Positions 6,647 to 16,479 of a DNA stretch of 44,142 nucleotides are shown piece after piece. A model generated the notes under the pieces. It ran no database searches and was not told the origin of the DNA. It saw only the letters and a program-made list of their open reading frames with translations. The translations under genes were made by a program, and so were the position numbers. Source of the stretch: an uncultured Granulosicoccaceae bacterium (GTDB lineage: Bacteria; Pseudomonadota; Gammaproteobacteria; Granulosicoccales; Granulosicoccaceae); contig CALHOI010000009.1 of the NCBI GenBank assembly GCA_938035525.1, positions 1 through 44,142 on the forward strand, read 5' to 3'. How positions within the stretch are numbered: position 1 is the stretch's first letter; the number at the start of each line of letters is the position of its first letter.

Positions 6647-8487
6647 CAGGGATTAAGACGCTCCATGGTGTCAATTAATTTAACGTGATCTGGTGCGTCA
6701 AGCAGTGCTTTGTCCCAGATTGATCTGGCTTCTGATTTGTTGCCAACCACCCACAACACTTCACCAAGATGTGCTGCGATTTCAGCATCAGGCAGTAATT
6801 CGTAGGCTTGCTCCAACAGGCGCTTGGCGGCGTCATAGTCGCCTTGCTTGAAACGCAGCCACCCTAACGAGTCCATGATTGCAGGATCATCGGGTTGCAA
6901 ACTCAGGGCTTTTTCCAGGTAGATTTGCGCTTCGTCGAGTCGCTGGTTGTCTTCGGCAAGAAAATAACCCAGTGCGTTTAAAGCATTGGCATTATTTGGC
7001 TCGGCGGCAATTAACGTGTTTAAGTCAGCGATAAGCGAGTCCTTGTCACCCACCCGTTCTGATGCCAGCGCACGTGCATAAAGCAGATCGCCGTTATCCG
7101 GAAATTTTTCCAGACCACCGCTTAACACCTCAATGGCATCTTCATCGCGATCAACATCCTGCAGCATGCGACTTTCGGTTGTGATTAATATTGGTTGCAT
7201 TGCCGGGTCAGGTAACAATGATGATAAAGAGCGAACGCGTTCTATACCGGTTTCCAATTCGCCCGAGGCTGCATAAAGTTCTGCCGAGCGCAGCTGCGCC
7301 GATAAGTACAGATCACCTTCACCGACTTGTTCGTAATTTCGTATGGCAGATTCAAACGCCTGTTTTTGATCGTCTATGCGAGCCAGATAATAGTAGGCCT
7401 GATTGCGATGATCTCCGGTTTCACGTAACGCTTCCAGATAACGCTGCGCTTCATCGGTACGTTTGGTATCGAGCGCCAGTAGGCCAATTGATAACAACAC
7501 ATCACTGTCGTCACCCGCTGTCTCATACAAGTACTTGAGTTCGTCATTTGCCTGCGCATACTGACCCATGTTAGACAGCAGCCGCGCGTACCCGATTCTT
7601 AAGTCAACATCATCGGGGTTAACTTTAAGCGCATCGGCAATTTCGTCAATGGCTTCAGCCGGCCTGCCTATGTCACTTAAGATTTGCGCTTTCGACAATA
7701 AGGCCTCGCCGTTTTCCGGTTCGAGTTTCAGTGCCTGATTAAGCGCTATTAAAGTCGCATCGCGATCATTCATTTGATACAGCAATCGCGCAACGCCCAT
7801 GTGTGCTTCAAATTGCTTCGGAAATCTGGATTGCAAGCCTCTTAACATGGCCAGCGCCGCGGGGGTGTCTTGTTCTCTTGCTAATAAAATGTAAATGTCG
7901 CGCAGCACCACATCGGGCTCGTCGGACCCTTCAACCAACTTGGCAAATTCATCCAAAGCCTCGCCTTCTGGTTGGCCGGACTGCAACAGAATCTGGGCGA
8001 AAATCTCACGCGCTTCTGCCGATTCGGGGTCAATTTCCAACCAACGACCGGCAGCTAGCCTGGCCAAATCCCACTGCTGGCTCCACACCGCCATTTTGGT
8101 TGCACGATCGGCAACGCGAGCGTCATCGGTGCGGTTTGCGGCGTCCAGGTATCTTTGTGTAGCCACATTCATGTGTCCACGACGACCAGCTAATTCTGCA
8201 ATCATTAGCTCGTACATCAATTGGGCACGTTTGTCGTGCAACTCTTCAGTGAGTGGAATGGGAGTTTGTGTGTTGGCTTGTTGATCTTGTGATGGTGCAT
8301 CGGCCTGCGTTTTTTTCTGCGCTGCTGCGTCTTGAGCAAATACCGATGAGCTGACAAATGGGCCTGCAATAAAGCCGATGAACATGATCGGCACAATCAT
8401 GCGATGTCGCAAATGAAACAAAGGGTCGGAGCCGCTTTTGTGACACTCAACACGTGCCGGTTTACTGCCTCGGTTTGCCCTGCTCAT
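6646..8487 (-). CDS. Periplasmic tetratricopeptide repeat protein
   Basis: This gene encodes about 613 residues. A long basic N-terminus is followed by a hydrophobic stretch (IVPIMFIGFIAGPFVSSS) ending V-F-A before QDAA, so the protein is probably exported by Sec; the internal Met before IVPIM is an alternative start. The rest is a TPR solenoid with many A-L...P.....A repeats, for example ALKLEPENGEALLSKAQIL, ALKVNPDDVDLRIGYARLL and ALSLQPDDPAIMDSLGWLRF. Such proteins are scaffolds. The gene regularly sits between hemA and lolB in Pseudomonas-type genomes, which suggests an envelope role. The start at 8487 has AGGAG 5-6 nt upstream; the frame nine codons further up lacks one. Confidence 0.88.
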   Translation of the reverse strand: MSRANRGSKPARVECHKSGSDPLFHLRHRMIVPIMFIGFIAGPFVSSSVFAQDAAAQKKTQADAPSQDQQANTQTPIPLTEELHDKRAQLMYELMIAELAGRRGHMNVATQRYLDAANRTDDARVADRATKMAVWSQQWDLARLAAGRWLEIDPESAEAREIFAQILLQSGQPEGEALDEFAKLVEGSDEPDVVLRDIYILLAREQDTPAALAMLRGLQSRFPKQFEAHMGVARLLYQMNDRDATLIALNQALKLEPENGEALLSKAQILSDIGRPAEAIDEIADALKVNPDDVDLRIGYARLLSNMGQYAQANDELKYLYETAGDDSDVLLSIGLLALDTKRTDEAQRYLEALRETGDHRNQAYYYLARIDDQKQAFESAIRNYEQVGEGDLYLSAQLRSAELYAASGELETGIERVRSLSSLLPDPAMQPILITTESRMLQDVDRDEDAIEVLSGGLEKFPDNGDLLYARALASERVGDKDSLIADLNTLIAAEPNNANALNALGYFLAEDNQRLDEAQIYLEKALSLQPDDPAIMDSLGWLRFKQGDYDAAKRLLEQAYELLPDAEIAAHLGEVLWVVGNKSEARSIWDKALLDAPDHVKLIDTMERLNP

Positions 8488-8536
8488 GCGGTCTCCTATG
8501 ATTGATTTAGCCAACTTGTGCCAACTTCGGCCCGCT

Positions 8537-8565
8537 TTGGCAAACTACAAGCCTGCCAGTATTAC
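8537..8565 (+). promoter_or_regulatory. Candidate hemA promoter
   Basis: A -35 TTGGCA (8537-8542, 5 of 6), a 17-nt spacer and a -10 TATTAC (8560-8565, 4 of 6) lie in the divergent TPR-hemA spacer. The start would be near 8572, giving a leader of about 110 nt before hemA. Confidence 0.45.
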
Positions 8566-8683
8566 TCAGACTGCGTACCGGAGTCACCTAAAACCCTCAA
8601 TACCGTAGTGTAGCTGGCAGTTTAGTGGCAATACCATGTCCATTTAGACGGGTAATTGCCAACTTTTGTTAGAATTAGGCGCT

Positions 8684-9946
8684 ATGTCATTGCTTGCTCT
8701 AGGTCTCAATCATCACACTGCTCCCGTTGCCATCAGGGAACGTGCTGTGATCGATGAAAATAACCTGTCACATGCACTCCAAAACCTTCACCAAGTCCGC
8801 GAAGTGAAAGAAGCCACTATTGTTTCCACCTGCAATCGGACCGAAATTTATTGTGGCATGCACGAAAACAGCGTTGAGCCAGTTTCAAAATGGATGCACG
8901 AATTTCTGGATATATCTAATGACCTGATTCTGCCTCACTTGTTCACTCGAACCGACGAAAGTGCGGTGCAACACCTGATGCGCGTGTGCAGTGGGCTGGA
9001 TTCCCTGGTGCTCGGGGAACCGCAAATTCTGGGACAAATGAAACACGCTTACAAAGAAGCAAGCAACACTGGCACGGTTGGAACGGAACTTTCACAGTTA
9101 TTCCAAAGCGCCTTTTCGGTGGCAAAGCAAGTACGCACCGACACAAAAATCGGTAGCAGCCCAGTATCGGTTGCGTTTGCCGCCGTCACTTTGGCCAAGC
9201 AGATTTTTGCCGACTTCTCACAACACAGTGCGTTGATGATTGGTGCCGGCGAAACCATTACCCTGGCCACACGACATTTGCACTCAAATGGCATTGGCAG
9301 TATCCGCATTGCCAACCGAACGTTAAGTCGTGCACAAGCGTTAGCAGAATCCGTGAATGCCGATGCCATCGAATTATCGCAACTGGCCCAGGCACTGGAA
9401 CACGCCGACATTATTATTAGCTCTACCGGTGCACCACTGCCTATACTGGGTAAAGGTGCTATCGAAGCTGCCATGCGTGCTCGGCGGTATCGCCCCTTGT
9501 TGATGGTTGATATCGCCGTTCCGCGCGACGTTGAAACCCAGGTAGGCGATATTGATGGCGTATTCCTGTACACGGTTGATGATTTAAACAATGTGGTTGA
9601 CGAAGGTCGTCAACAAAGGCAAGCGGCAGCAGATCAAGCAGAAGAAATTATTCAACATCAGGTTGAATTGTTCATGCAAAAAATGCGAGCAACCGGCGCT
9701 AACGACACCATCCGCAGCTACCGTGAACAAGTCCAGCAAACACAAGCGCAGCTGCTGGAAAAAAGCCGCAAACAGTTACGCGCCGGTCAGGACCCCGACG
9801 CCGTATTGCAACAACTGGCCCATGCACTGAGTAACAAACTGATGCACGCGCCAACCAAGAAAATGAAAGAAGCCGCTGCGCAAGGTGATAACGATCTATT
9901 GCTTGCAGCACAATCCCTATTCGACCTAGACACGCCTGAAAAATGA
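8684..9946 (+). CDS. hemA: Glutamyl-tRNA reductase
   Basis: HemA reduces Glu-tRNA to glutamate-1-semialdehyde, the first step of C5-pathway haem synthesis. The 420 residues begin [19 protein letters not shown]. The catalytic Cys is in [10 protein letters not shown] (about 46-55), followed by [18 protein letters not shown], the NADPH-domain [11 protein letters not shown], and the C-terminal dimerisation helix region. The ATG at 8684 is chosen because of the family N-terminus and TAGG 5-7 nt upstream; a TTG six codons earlier is unlikely. The last four bases overlap the prfA start (ATGA), so the genes are coupled. Its tRNA substrate links haem to translation, as does prfA next door. Confidence 0.97.
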   Translation: MSLLALGLNHHTAPVAIRERAVIDENNLSHALQNLHQVREVKEATIVSTCNRTEIYCGMHENSVEPVSKWMHEFLDISNDLILPHLFTRTDESAVQHLMRVCSGLDSLVLGEPQILGQMKHAYKEASNTGTVGTELSQLFQSAFSVAKQVRTDTKIGSSPVSVAFAAVTLAKQIFADFSQHSALMIGAGETITLATRHLHSNGIGSIRIANRTLSRAQALAESVNADAIELSQLAQALEHADIIISSTGAPLPILGKGAIEAAMRARRYRPLLMVDIAVPRDVETQVGDIDGVFLYTVDDLNNVVDEGRQQRQAAADQAEEIIQHQVELFMQKMRATGANDTIRSYREQVQQTQAQLLEKSRKQLRAGQDPDAVLQQLAHALSNKLMHAPTKKMKEAAAQGDNDLLLAAQSLFDLDTPEK

Positions 9947-11025
9947 AAGAATCCATTCAAGCCCGCCTTGAGAGTGTGTCCGAAAGGCATGAAGAAATAG
10001 CGGCGCTGCTCGGTGAGCCCGACACCATCAACGACCAGGATACGTTTCGAGCGTTATCGCGTGAGTACTCACAACTCGAACCCATCGTCACCACCTTTAA
10101 CGATTACCGCACAACCGAGGACAGCTTAAACAGCGCGCGGGAAATGGCCAACGACAGCGATCCCGAAATGCGCGAAATGGCAGCCGAAGAGCTACCCGAA
10201 TTGGAAGGCAAACTCGAATCATTAGAATCCAGCCTGCAAACGTTGCTATTACCTCGCGACCCTCGTGATGACTACAACGCGTTTCTGGAAATTCGTGCTG
10301 GTACCGGTGGCGACGAAGCAGCCATTTTTGCAGGTGACTTGCTGCGCATGTACTTGCGCTTTGCCGAACATAAAGGCTGGCGCAGCGAAATCATCACCGA
10401 ACGTACTGGTGATCACGGTGGCTACAAAGAAGTGGTTTGCCGTTTAACCGGCAACAGCGTGTTCTCGCAACTCAAATTTGAATCCGGTGCACACCGTGTG
10501 CAACGCGTTCCTGAAACCGAATCTCAGGGTCGTGTACACACCTCGGCGGCAACGGTTGCCATATTGCCCGAAGTCGACAAAGTAGAAGAAATTGATATCA
10601 ACCCTGCCGATATACGCACCGATACTTTTCGGGCATCAGGTGCAGGTGGGCAACACGTTAACAAAACCGATTCGGCCATTCGCTTAACGCACGAGCCCAC
10701 CGGCATTGTTGTTGAGTGTCAGGATGAACGAAGCCAACATAAAAACCGGGCAAAGGCGCTGGCCTTGTTGCAAGCGCGCTTGCTGGATATTGAAGTCAGC
10801 AAACAGCAGGAAGAACAATCAGAGTCACGTCGACTGCAAGTGGGGTCTGGCGATCGATCAGAACGTATTCGTACTTACAACTTTCCACAGGGGCGTATGA
10901 CCGATCACCGCATTAACTTAACCCTGTACAAGCTCGATGAAATCATGACAGGCAGTTTGTCTGAAGTGATTGACCCGTTAATAGCAGAACACCAGGCTCA
11001 GTTGCTGGCTGAATTCGGCGAGTAA
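9943..11025 (+). CDS. prfA: Peptide chain release factor 1
   Basis: RF1 reads UAA and UAG stops and triggers peptide release. The 360 residues match the family length. The stop-reading tripeptide is P-E-T in [10 protein letters not shown] (E. coli has P-A-T, and P-x-T is the class rule). The catalytic GGQ loop is seen as [20 protein letters not shown], followed by [12 protein letters not shown] and [17 protein letters not shown]. The gene overlaps hemA by four bases and is followed 20 nt later by prmC, whose product methylates this GGQ glutamine. Confidence 0.97.
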   Translation: MKESIQARLESVSERHEEIAALLGEPDTINDQDTFRALSREYSQLEPIVTTFNDYRTTEDSLNSAREMANDSDPEMREMAAEELPELEGKLESLESSLQTLLLPRDPRDDYNAFLEIRAGTGGDEAAIFAGDLLRMYLRFAEHKGWRSEIITERTGDHGGYKEVVCRLTGNSVFSQLKFESGAHRVQRVPETESQGRVHTSAATVAILPEVDKVEEIDINPADIRTDTFRASGAGGQHVNKTDSAIRLTHEPTGIVVECQDERSQHKNRAKALALLQARLLDIEVSKQQEEQSESRRLQVGSGDRSERIRTYNFPQGRMTDHRINLTLYKLDEIMTGSLSEVIDPLIAEHQAQLLAEFGE

Positions 11026-11044
11026 CAAGAGAGTAAAAAGAAAA

Positions 11045-11914
11045 GTGGCGCTAACCGTTGCGCAATGGCTTAAGCAAGCTGGCGAACAATTACAAGCATA
11101 CGACAGTGCCAGGCTCGACGCTGATTTATTGGTGTGCCATGTATTGGCCTGCGATAGAAGTGCACTGTATGCTCACCCCGAAAAAGCACTGAGCAATAAT
11201 CAGCTAACTGCATTGAATGCGTTGTTGCAACGCCGCGTGCAAGGTGAGCCGATTGCCTATCTGGTGGAGCAACGCGAATTCTGGTCACTGCCCTTTCGCG
11301 TTAATAAAGACGTGTTGGTACCACGCCCAGAAACCGAACTCATGATTGAGCTGGCGGCCAAGCATTTAAGCCAACTACCAGACGACGAAACGCTGCATGT
11401 CATTGATGCTGGTACAGGCTCAGGTGCTATTGCAGTTGCCTTGTGTGTTGAGTGGAAAAACCAAAATCAATCTGCACTAAGCATAACCGCTTCGGATAAA
11501 AGCCAGCGAGCGCTGACATTGGCCAAGCACAATGCACACACGCATTGTCCAGGTGCCATTGAGTTTGTTCATTCTGATTGGTTTGCTGCATTTGCAGACA
11601 ATACCTTCGATTTGGTGTTATCAAACCCGCCCTATCTGGCCGCACAAGACCCACACTTAAAAGGCAACAACCTCGCCTTTGAACCTGTTGACGCATTGGT
11701 TAGCGGTAAGGACGGACTCGATGCTATACGCTTGATTATTGCTCAAGCAATTCGCGTGGCAAAACCGGGAGCCTGGGTTGTGCTCGAACACGGGGCAACT
11801 CAGGGCGATCAAGTCTTGCAACTGATGCACGACTCTGACTACACCCACGTACAAACGCATCAGGATTTTGCCGGACTGGACAGAATGGCCACCGGTTATT
11901 GTCCAAAATATTGA
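11045..11914 (+). CDS. prmC: Release factor glutamine methyltransferase
   Basis: PrmC uses S-adenosylmethionine to methylate the Gln of the GGQ motif in RF1 and RF2. The 289 residues have the N-terminal helical RF-binding domain (about 1-90, ending PIAYLVEQREFWSLPF) and VPRPETELMIE. SAM motif I follows as VIDAGTGSGAIAVAL, and the N-P-P-Y catalytic motif as LSNPPYLAAQDPHL. The start is a GTG at 11045, 20 nt after the prfA stop, with only a loose purine-rich ribosome binding site. The hemA-prfA-prmC order is conserved in gammaproteobacteria. Confidence 0.96.
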   Translation: MALTVAQWLKQAGEQLQAYDSARLDADLLVCHVLACDRSALYAHPEKALSNNQLTALNALLQRRVQGEPIAYLVEQREFWSLPFRVNKDVLVPRPETELMIELAAKHLSQLPDDETLHVIDAGTGSGAIAVALCVEWKNQNQSALSITASDKSQRALTLAKHNAHTHCPGAIEFVHSDWFAAFADNTFDLVLSNPPYLAAQDPHLKGNNLAFEPVDALVSGKDGLDAIRLIIAQAIRVAKPGAWVVLEHGATQGDQVLQLMHDSDYTHVQTHQDFAGLDRMATGYCPKY

Positions 11915-11951
11915 CTATGGTTACACTGCACCTGATGGAAACCTGCCAGCC

Positions 11952-13457
11952 ATGACTCACGCGCCACTCACCAATTCTTTTGCCGCTATTGACCTGGGCT
12001 CCAACAGTTTTCATATGGTTGTCGCCGAACCCGAAGGCAGCTCTATAAGAATTATTGATGGACTGCGGGTACCCGTACGATTAGGCGCAGGCCTTGATAA
12101 CGAGAAAAAACTAAAAAAACAAACGCGTCTGGCCGCACTGGATGCGCTGGGTCAATTTGCACAAAGATTACGTGGCGTGCCTTTAAAGCAAGTGCGCATC
12201 GTTGGCACTAACACTTTACGCCGTGCAAAAAATTCTGGTGAGTTTATGGATGAAGCCCAGGCAATTCTGGGAAAACGTATTGACATTATTTCAGGCCGTG
12301 AAGAGGCCCGTTTAATTTTTTCAGGCGTATCACATGCAGCCCCTGACCCTGACACGCAGCGCCTGGTTATCGATATCGGTGGCGGCAGTACCGAGCTAAT
12401 CATAGGTAAAGGGTTTAAACCCAAGTTGCTCGAAAGCATCAACATGGGCTGTGTCAGCTACACGGGGCGTTTCTTTGCGGACAAAAAAATCAGTGCTGAC
12501 GACATAAAGAAGGCCTCAGTGGAAGCACAGGTGGAGCTCTCGCCTATTGCACTGAGCTATATGGATGCTGGATGGGCCGAGGTCACCGGTTGCTCAGGCA
12601 CGATAAAAGCGGTGTCACGTATTTTGGAAGAACTTGGCTTTAGCGCAGGAGAAATCACTCGCGATGGAATTAGATCGCTTATTAATGCTATCGACAAGGC
12701 AGGCTCTGTCGATAAACTTAATTTGCAGTCCATCAGCTCTGATCGCAGTCTGGTTATTTGTGGTGGTCTGGCCATCCTGCACGCGATCATGAAAACCCTG
12801 AAGATAAAACAATTGCAGGCCAGCCCAGTGGCATTGCGAGAAGGCCTCATCTTCGACATGGTGGGCAAAGCTGAGCATATTGATATTCAAAGTCAGACGC
12901 TGCATAACCTGACTAATCGATATGACATCGACACCCAACAAGCGCTACGTGTAGAAACGGCCGCTATTACCTTTTTTGAACAGGTAACAAAAGCCTGGAA
13001 ACTCGATGAAGACACCGATCAGCAACAACTGATTTGGGCGGCTAAGCTGCACGAGCTAGGCAAAGCCGTCGCCCACACGCAGTATCACAAACACGGCGCT
13101 TACATTATTGAGAATTCAGACCTGATCGGATTTTCTTTGGCGCAGCAAAAAGTACTGGCTTTGCTGGTCCGCTTTCATCGGCGTAAAATCATTGTCAGTG
13201 AATTTGACTCTTTACAAAAAGCGGAAAGAGCGCGAGTGGTTAAACTGCTTGGCCTACTAAGACTGGCTGTGCTGATTCACAGGGGCAGACACACGGTAAA
13301 ACTCGAACAATTTAAACTTAAAGTGAAAGAAGATCAACTTAGTGTATCGGTTGATGAACACTGGCTGGAAGAGAACCCACTAACCGGCGCCGAACTCGCA
13401 GCCGAAGCTGACCGGTTGCTACTGGTCAATTTCAAGTTAAAAACGCTGGCTTCGTAA
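11952..13457 (+). CDS. ppx: Exopolyphosphatase, Ppx/GppA family
   Basis: The family hydrolyses terminal phosphates of polyphosphate or converts pppGpp to ppGpp. The protein has about 501 residues. The ASKHA nucleotide-binding start is AAIDLGSNSFHMVVAE, followed by GREEARLIFSGV and the phosphate-2 loop IDIGGGSTELIIGKG (about 141-155). The C-terminal part is an HD-like helical domain (WAAKLHELGKAVAHTQYHKHGAY). The ATG at 11952 (MTHAPLTN) is favoured because the Ppx core begins 11 residues later; the longer frame overlaps prmC. Its 3' end meets ppk head-on with 18 bp between stops, which supports Ppx over GppA, although both activities can occur in one protein. Confidence 0.92.
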   Translation: MTHAPLTNSFAAIDLGSNSFHMVVAEPEGSSIRIIDGLRVPVRLGAGLDNEKKLKKQTRLAALDALGQFAQRLRGVPLKQVRIVGTNTLRRAKNSGEFMDEAQAILGKRIDIISGREEARLIFSGVSHAAPDPDTQRLVIDIGGGSTELIIGKGFKPKLLESINMGCVSYTGRFFADKKISADDIKKASVEAQVELSPIALSYMDAGWAEVTGCSGTIKAVSRILEELGFSAGEITRDGIRSLINAIDKAGSVDKLNLQSISSDRSLVICGGLAILHAIMKTLKIKQLQASPVALREGLIFDMVGKAEHIDIQSQTLHNLTNRYDIDTQQALRVETAAITFFEQVTKAWKLDEDTDQQQLIWAAKLHELGKAVAHTQYHKHGAYIIENSDLIGFSLAQQKVLALLVRFHRRKIIVSEFDSLQKAERARVVKLLGLLRLAVLIHRGRHTVKLEQFKLKVKEDQLSVSVDEHWLEENPLTGAELAAEADRLLLVNFKLKTLAS

Positions 13458-13475
13458 TAGGCTTTGCATCTTGCT

Positions 13476-15689
13476 CTAGCTATTGGTTAACCCTGCCCCG
13501 TGCAGCTCTATCAGTTTTTGTTGCGCGCTAAACGGTTTCTTATTGCTCTCTTTCAACCGTTTATACTCACCGTCGCTTTGTAACTCCCAACAGTATTGAT
13601 TGTCCTTGAAATAAATATCCAGGCATTCGTACTTTAATCGAGTTAATGCATCGCCCTCAACAGGCACAGCGATTTCTACGCGATTAAAAAAGTTACGCGG
13701 CATCCAGTCGGCACTGCTGATATACAGCTCAGTTTTATCATCACAACCAAAACAGAACACGCGCGAGTGTTCTAAAAAGCGCCCCAATACCGATACAACG
13801 CGAATATTCTCAGACAGCCCGGCAACCCCGGCTCTTAGCATACATACCCCACGTACCAGTAACTCAACCTGCACTCCGGCTTTGGAAGCACGATACAAGG
13901 CATCGATAACACCGGCATCAACCAGCGAATTCATACGCGCTTGCACATGCGCCTTTTCACCTTTTTTACTCAGCGAAATTTGTTTTTCTATTTTATCAAT
14001 AACAAAGTTATGCAAGCTGAATGGGGCTTGGATAACTTCTTTAAGATTCAGCGTCTGGCCCAATCCCGTTAGCTGAGTAAATATTTTCTGCATGTCATTG
14101 GTTATGCGCTTATGACAAGTCAGCATACTGATATCGGTGTACAGCCTGGCTGTGGTTGCGTGGTAATTACCCGTGCCCACATGGGCGTACTTAACCAGTT
14201 TGTTTTTCTCACGCCTAACCACCAGCAACATCTTTGCGTGCGTCTTAAACCCGACAACGCCGTAAACTACCTGAATACCGGCCTCCTGCAAACGCGTGGC
14301 AAGGTTAATGTTGGCTTCCTCGTCAAAGCGCGCCCGTAGCTCTATAACCACGGTGACATCTTTGCCTGCTCGCGAGGCATCCATTAAAAAGCGGACAAAC
14401 GCAGAATCAGCACCGGTTCGATACAAGGTTTGTTTTATGGCCAATACATCGGGGTCAATAGACGCTTGCCTGACCAGTTCGAGTACTGGCATGTAAGACT
14501 CATACGGATGATGAAACAGCACAGGAGAGCGCAGGGAAATGTATTCGAATATATTGATATCAGCACTTAACGCGGGGGCAATGCTGGGCGTAAACGCCGG
14601 GAATTTTAAATCGGGTCGGTCTATTTGATCGGGAATAGCAACCAGCCGGTTTAAATTGACCGGACCATCAACACGATAAACATCGTTGTCAGATAAGCTG
14701 AATTGCCTTTGCAGGTAACGAACAATTCGGGTTGGGCATTTGGCTGCAACCTCTAAACGCACAGCTTGACCAAAGTTACGCTGCAATAATTCGCTTTGCA
14801 GTGCTCGGCGAAGGTTGGCAACTTCTTCTTCTGATACATACAACTCACTGTTACGTGTCACTTTAAACTGATAAACACCCACAGGTTCCATGCCACTGAA
14901 CAACGAACCCATTTGCGAATGCATAATGGAGCTTAAGAAAACAAAGCCATGCTCGCAACTGCAAATATCAGAAGGCACTGGGATAACGCGAGGCAACGAA
15001 CGCGGCGCGCGAACCAGCGCAAATCCCGATTCACGGCCAAATGCATCAACACCCTGTAAATCAACAATGAAGTTCAAGCTTTTGTTGGTAAGCCTTGGAA
15101 ACGGGTGCGCCGGGTCCAGACCAAGCGGGCTAAGTACCGGCGCAATTTCGGCAGCAAAGTAATCTTTAACCCAGTCTTTAACCGTGTCATTCCAATCACT
15201 GCGCGCCAAACACAGTATTCCCTGCGAAGACAAAGAAGGCAGTAACACCTGGTTAAGCAACTCGTATTGCTTTACAACAAATTCGTGTGCTTTGTTAGTA
15301 ATGGCATTGAGTTCTTGCTGCGGCGAATAGCCATCAATACCGGCAGCCTCAACACCACCCATGATTTTTTGCTTTATACCGGCAACGCGTACTTCAAAAA
15401 ACTCATCGAGATTGCTGCTGGAAATACACAAGTAGCGCAACCGTTCCAGCAACGGTATGCTTGGATCATTAGCTAGCGCCAGCACGCGTTCGTTGAAGGC
15501 AAGAAAGCTTAGTTCTCGATTGTATAAATCCTGGGATACCATGCTGAGCTGCTTTGATACGTCCGACTTTGATTTCTTTTTCTTTTGGCTGGCAAGCGCG
15601 TGGCTGTTTTCAGGACGAGTGTCATTATCACCTGGTTTACCAACCAGTTTAGCTGCAGCCTCTTTTTTGCCTACTTTTTTATCAGCCAT
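13476..15689 (-). CDS. ppk: Polyphosphate kinase 1
   Basis: PPK1 makes polyphosphate from ATP at the membrane. The protein has about 737 residues. The N domain begins LYNRELSFLAFNERVLALA, and the catalytic core includes DPDVLAIKQTLYRTG and IELRARFDEEANI. The autophosphorylated-His region is GFKTHAKMLLVVRREKNK, followed by HVGTGNYH and a phospholipase-D-like second half (SSADWMPRNFFNRVEI). The start at 15689 has AGGAA at 7 nt. Before the core lies an unusual extension of about 55 residues rich in Lys and Ser (KKKKSKSD), likely disordered; many PPK1 proteins lack it. The gene is convergent with ppx, giving a synthesis and breakdown pair. Confidence 0.96.
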   Translation of the reverse strand: MADKKVGKKEAAAKLVGKPGDNDTRPENSHALASQKKKKSKSDVSKQLSMVSQDLYNRELSFLAFNERVLALANDPSIPLLERLRYLCISSSNLDEFFEVRVAGIKQKIMGGVEAAGIDGYSPQQELNAITNKAHEFVVKQYELLNQVLLPSLSSQGILCLARSDWNDTVKDWVKDYFAAEIAPVLSPLGLDPAHPFPRLTNKSLNFIVDLQGVDAFGRESGFALVRAPRSLPRVIPVPSDICSCEHGFVFLSSIMHSQMGSLFSGMEPVGVYQFKVTRNSELYVSEEEVANLRRALQSELLQRNFGQAVRLEVAAKCPTRIVRYLQRQFSLSDNDVYRVDGPVNLNRLVAIPDQIDRPDLKFPAFTPSIAPALSADINIFEYISLRSPVLFHHPYESYMPVLELVRQASIDPDVLAIKQTLYRTGADSAFVRFLMDASRAGKDVTVVIELRARFDEEANINLATRLQEAGIQVVYGVVGFKTHAKMLLVVRREKNKLVKYAHVGTGNYHATTARLYTDISMLTCHKRITNDMQKIFTQLTGLGQTLNLKEVIQAPFSLHNFVIDKIEKQISLSKKGEKAHVQARMNSLVDAGVIDALYRASKAGVQVELLVRGVCMLRAGVAGLSENIRVVSVLGRFLEHSRVFCFGCDDKTELYISSADWMPRNFFNRVEIAVPVEGDALTRLKYECLDIYFKDNQYCWELQSDGEYKRLKESNKKPFSAQQKLIELHGAGLTNS

Positions 15690-15838
15690 AAGCGATTCCT
15701 CAGCCAATACTATGCAAATGCCGTCCCTTCTCCGAAAAAAACCCGGCAAAACGCTGCCTAATCGCCGACAAGCGGGCTGCCATCAGGTGCTCAAGCTCAC
15801 GATGAGCCAGTAGCGAGGTGGACCAGCAACGCAACCGA

Positions 15839-16414
15839 TTACATAAGCGCCCTTTCCTTAGCCAATAGTTCCGGGAAAAATTCATTAAAAGCCGCCAGCA
15901 ACACCCGCTCGTTTTGCTGAGCAATGCCAGCTCCTTGGGCCATAGGCGCAAATTTAGGCGAGCGCCTGGACAATCTTTGCAAGGTTAGCTCAACACCAGC
16001 AAACTCCAGATTACCCAGCAAGATATTCTCACGCTGCAAAAATTCGGTAAAACGTTGCAGCTGGGGTGGCAATGAAGCCCGGTGTTCATTCAGGGCTGCA
16101 TGCACAGACTCCACGTGTTGTTGAATGGGCACATCACTGTAGTCTGCCCAGTCGCGTGCCAGATAATGGTCAAAAACCACGTCGGTAATGATGCCGGCAA
16201 ATCGTCGCACTGGCGGTTCGAACAACGTTAGCGCCGATTTAACCGCCGGGTGCTGATCGGTGTAGGCATCGATTCGTCTGTGCCTGTGAATACCGTCGAT
16301 AATGCCTTGTGGGAAGGCTGATAAATCTGAGCCACGCACAAAGTCTCCACAAAACTGTCCCGCAATACGCTGCGAATCGCCTTGAGCAAACAGAGTGTGG
16401 GCTAGAAAATTCAT
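15839..16414 (-). CDS. acpH: Acyl carrier protein phosphodiesterase
   Basis: AcpH removes the 4'-phosphopantetheine group from acyl carrier protein. The 191 residues begin MNFLAHTLFAQGD and contain GQFCGDFVRGSDLSAFPQG, IDGIHRHRRIDAYTDQHPAV, RRFAGIITDVVFDHYLARDW and the C-terminal LQRLSRRSP. This His/Asp-rich pattern matches E. coli AcpH well. The family has an HD-like metal site, and the His and Asp residues needed appear present. It is followed by ppk after 149 bp, so it may lie in the same transcript, and it is divergent from moeB. Confidence 0.92.
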   Translation of the reverse strand: MNFLAHTLFAQGDSQRIAGQFCGDFVRGSDLSAFPQGIIDGIHRHRRIDAYTDQHPAVKSALTLFEPPVRRFAGIITDVVFDHYLARDWADYSDVPIQQHVESVHAALNEHRASLPPQLQRFTEFLQRENILLGNLEFAGVELTLQRLSRRSPKFAPMAQGAGIAQQNERVLLAAFNEFFPELLAKERALM

Positions 16415-16479
16415 TGTAAATATTCGATGTGTGGCGTGTTTGCTTGTGTGCGTGCCACTATACCCGTTATGCTCAGCGA

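Noticed and set aside
9049..9591. Minus-strand frame of 180 codons in hemA
   Set aside because: Shadow of a well-supported gene, with no ribosome binding site or family similarity.
15700..15951. Minus-strand frame of 83 codons between acpH and ppk
   Set aside because: It overlaps both genes out of frame, and its Arg/Leu-rich translation looks random.
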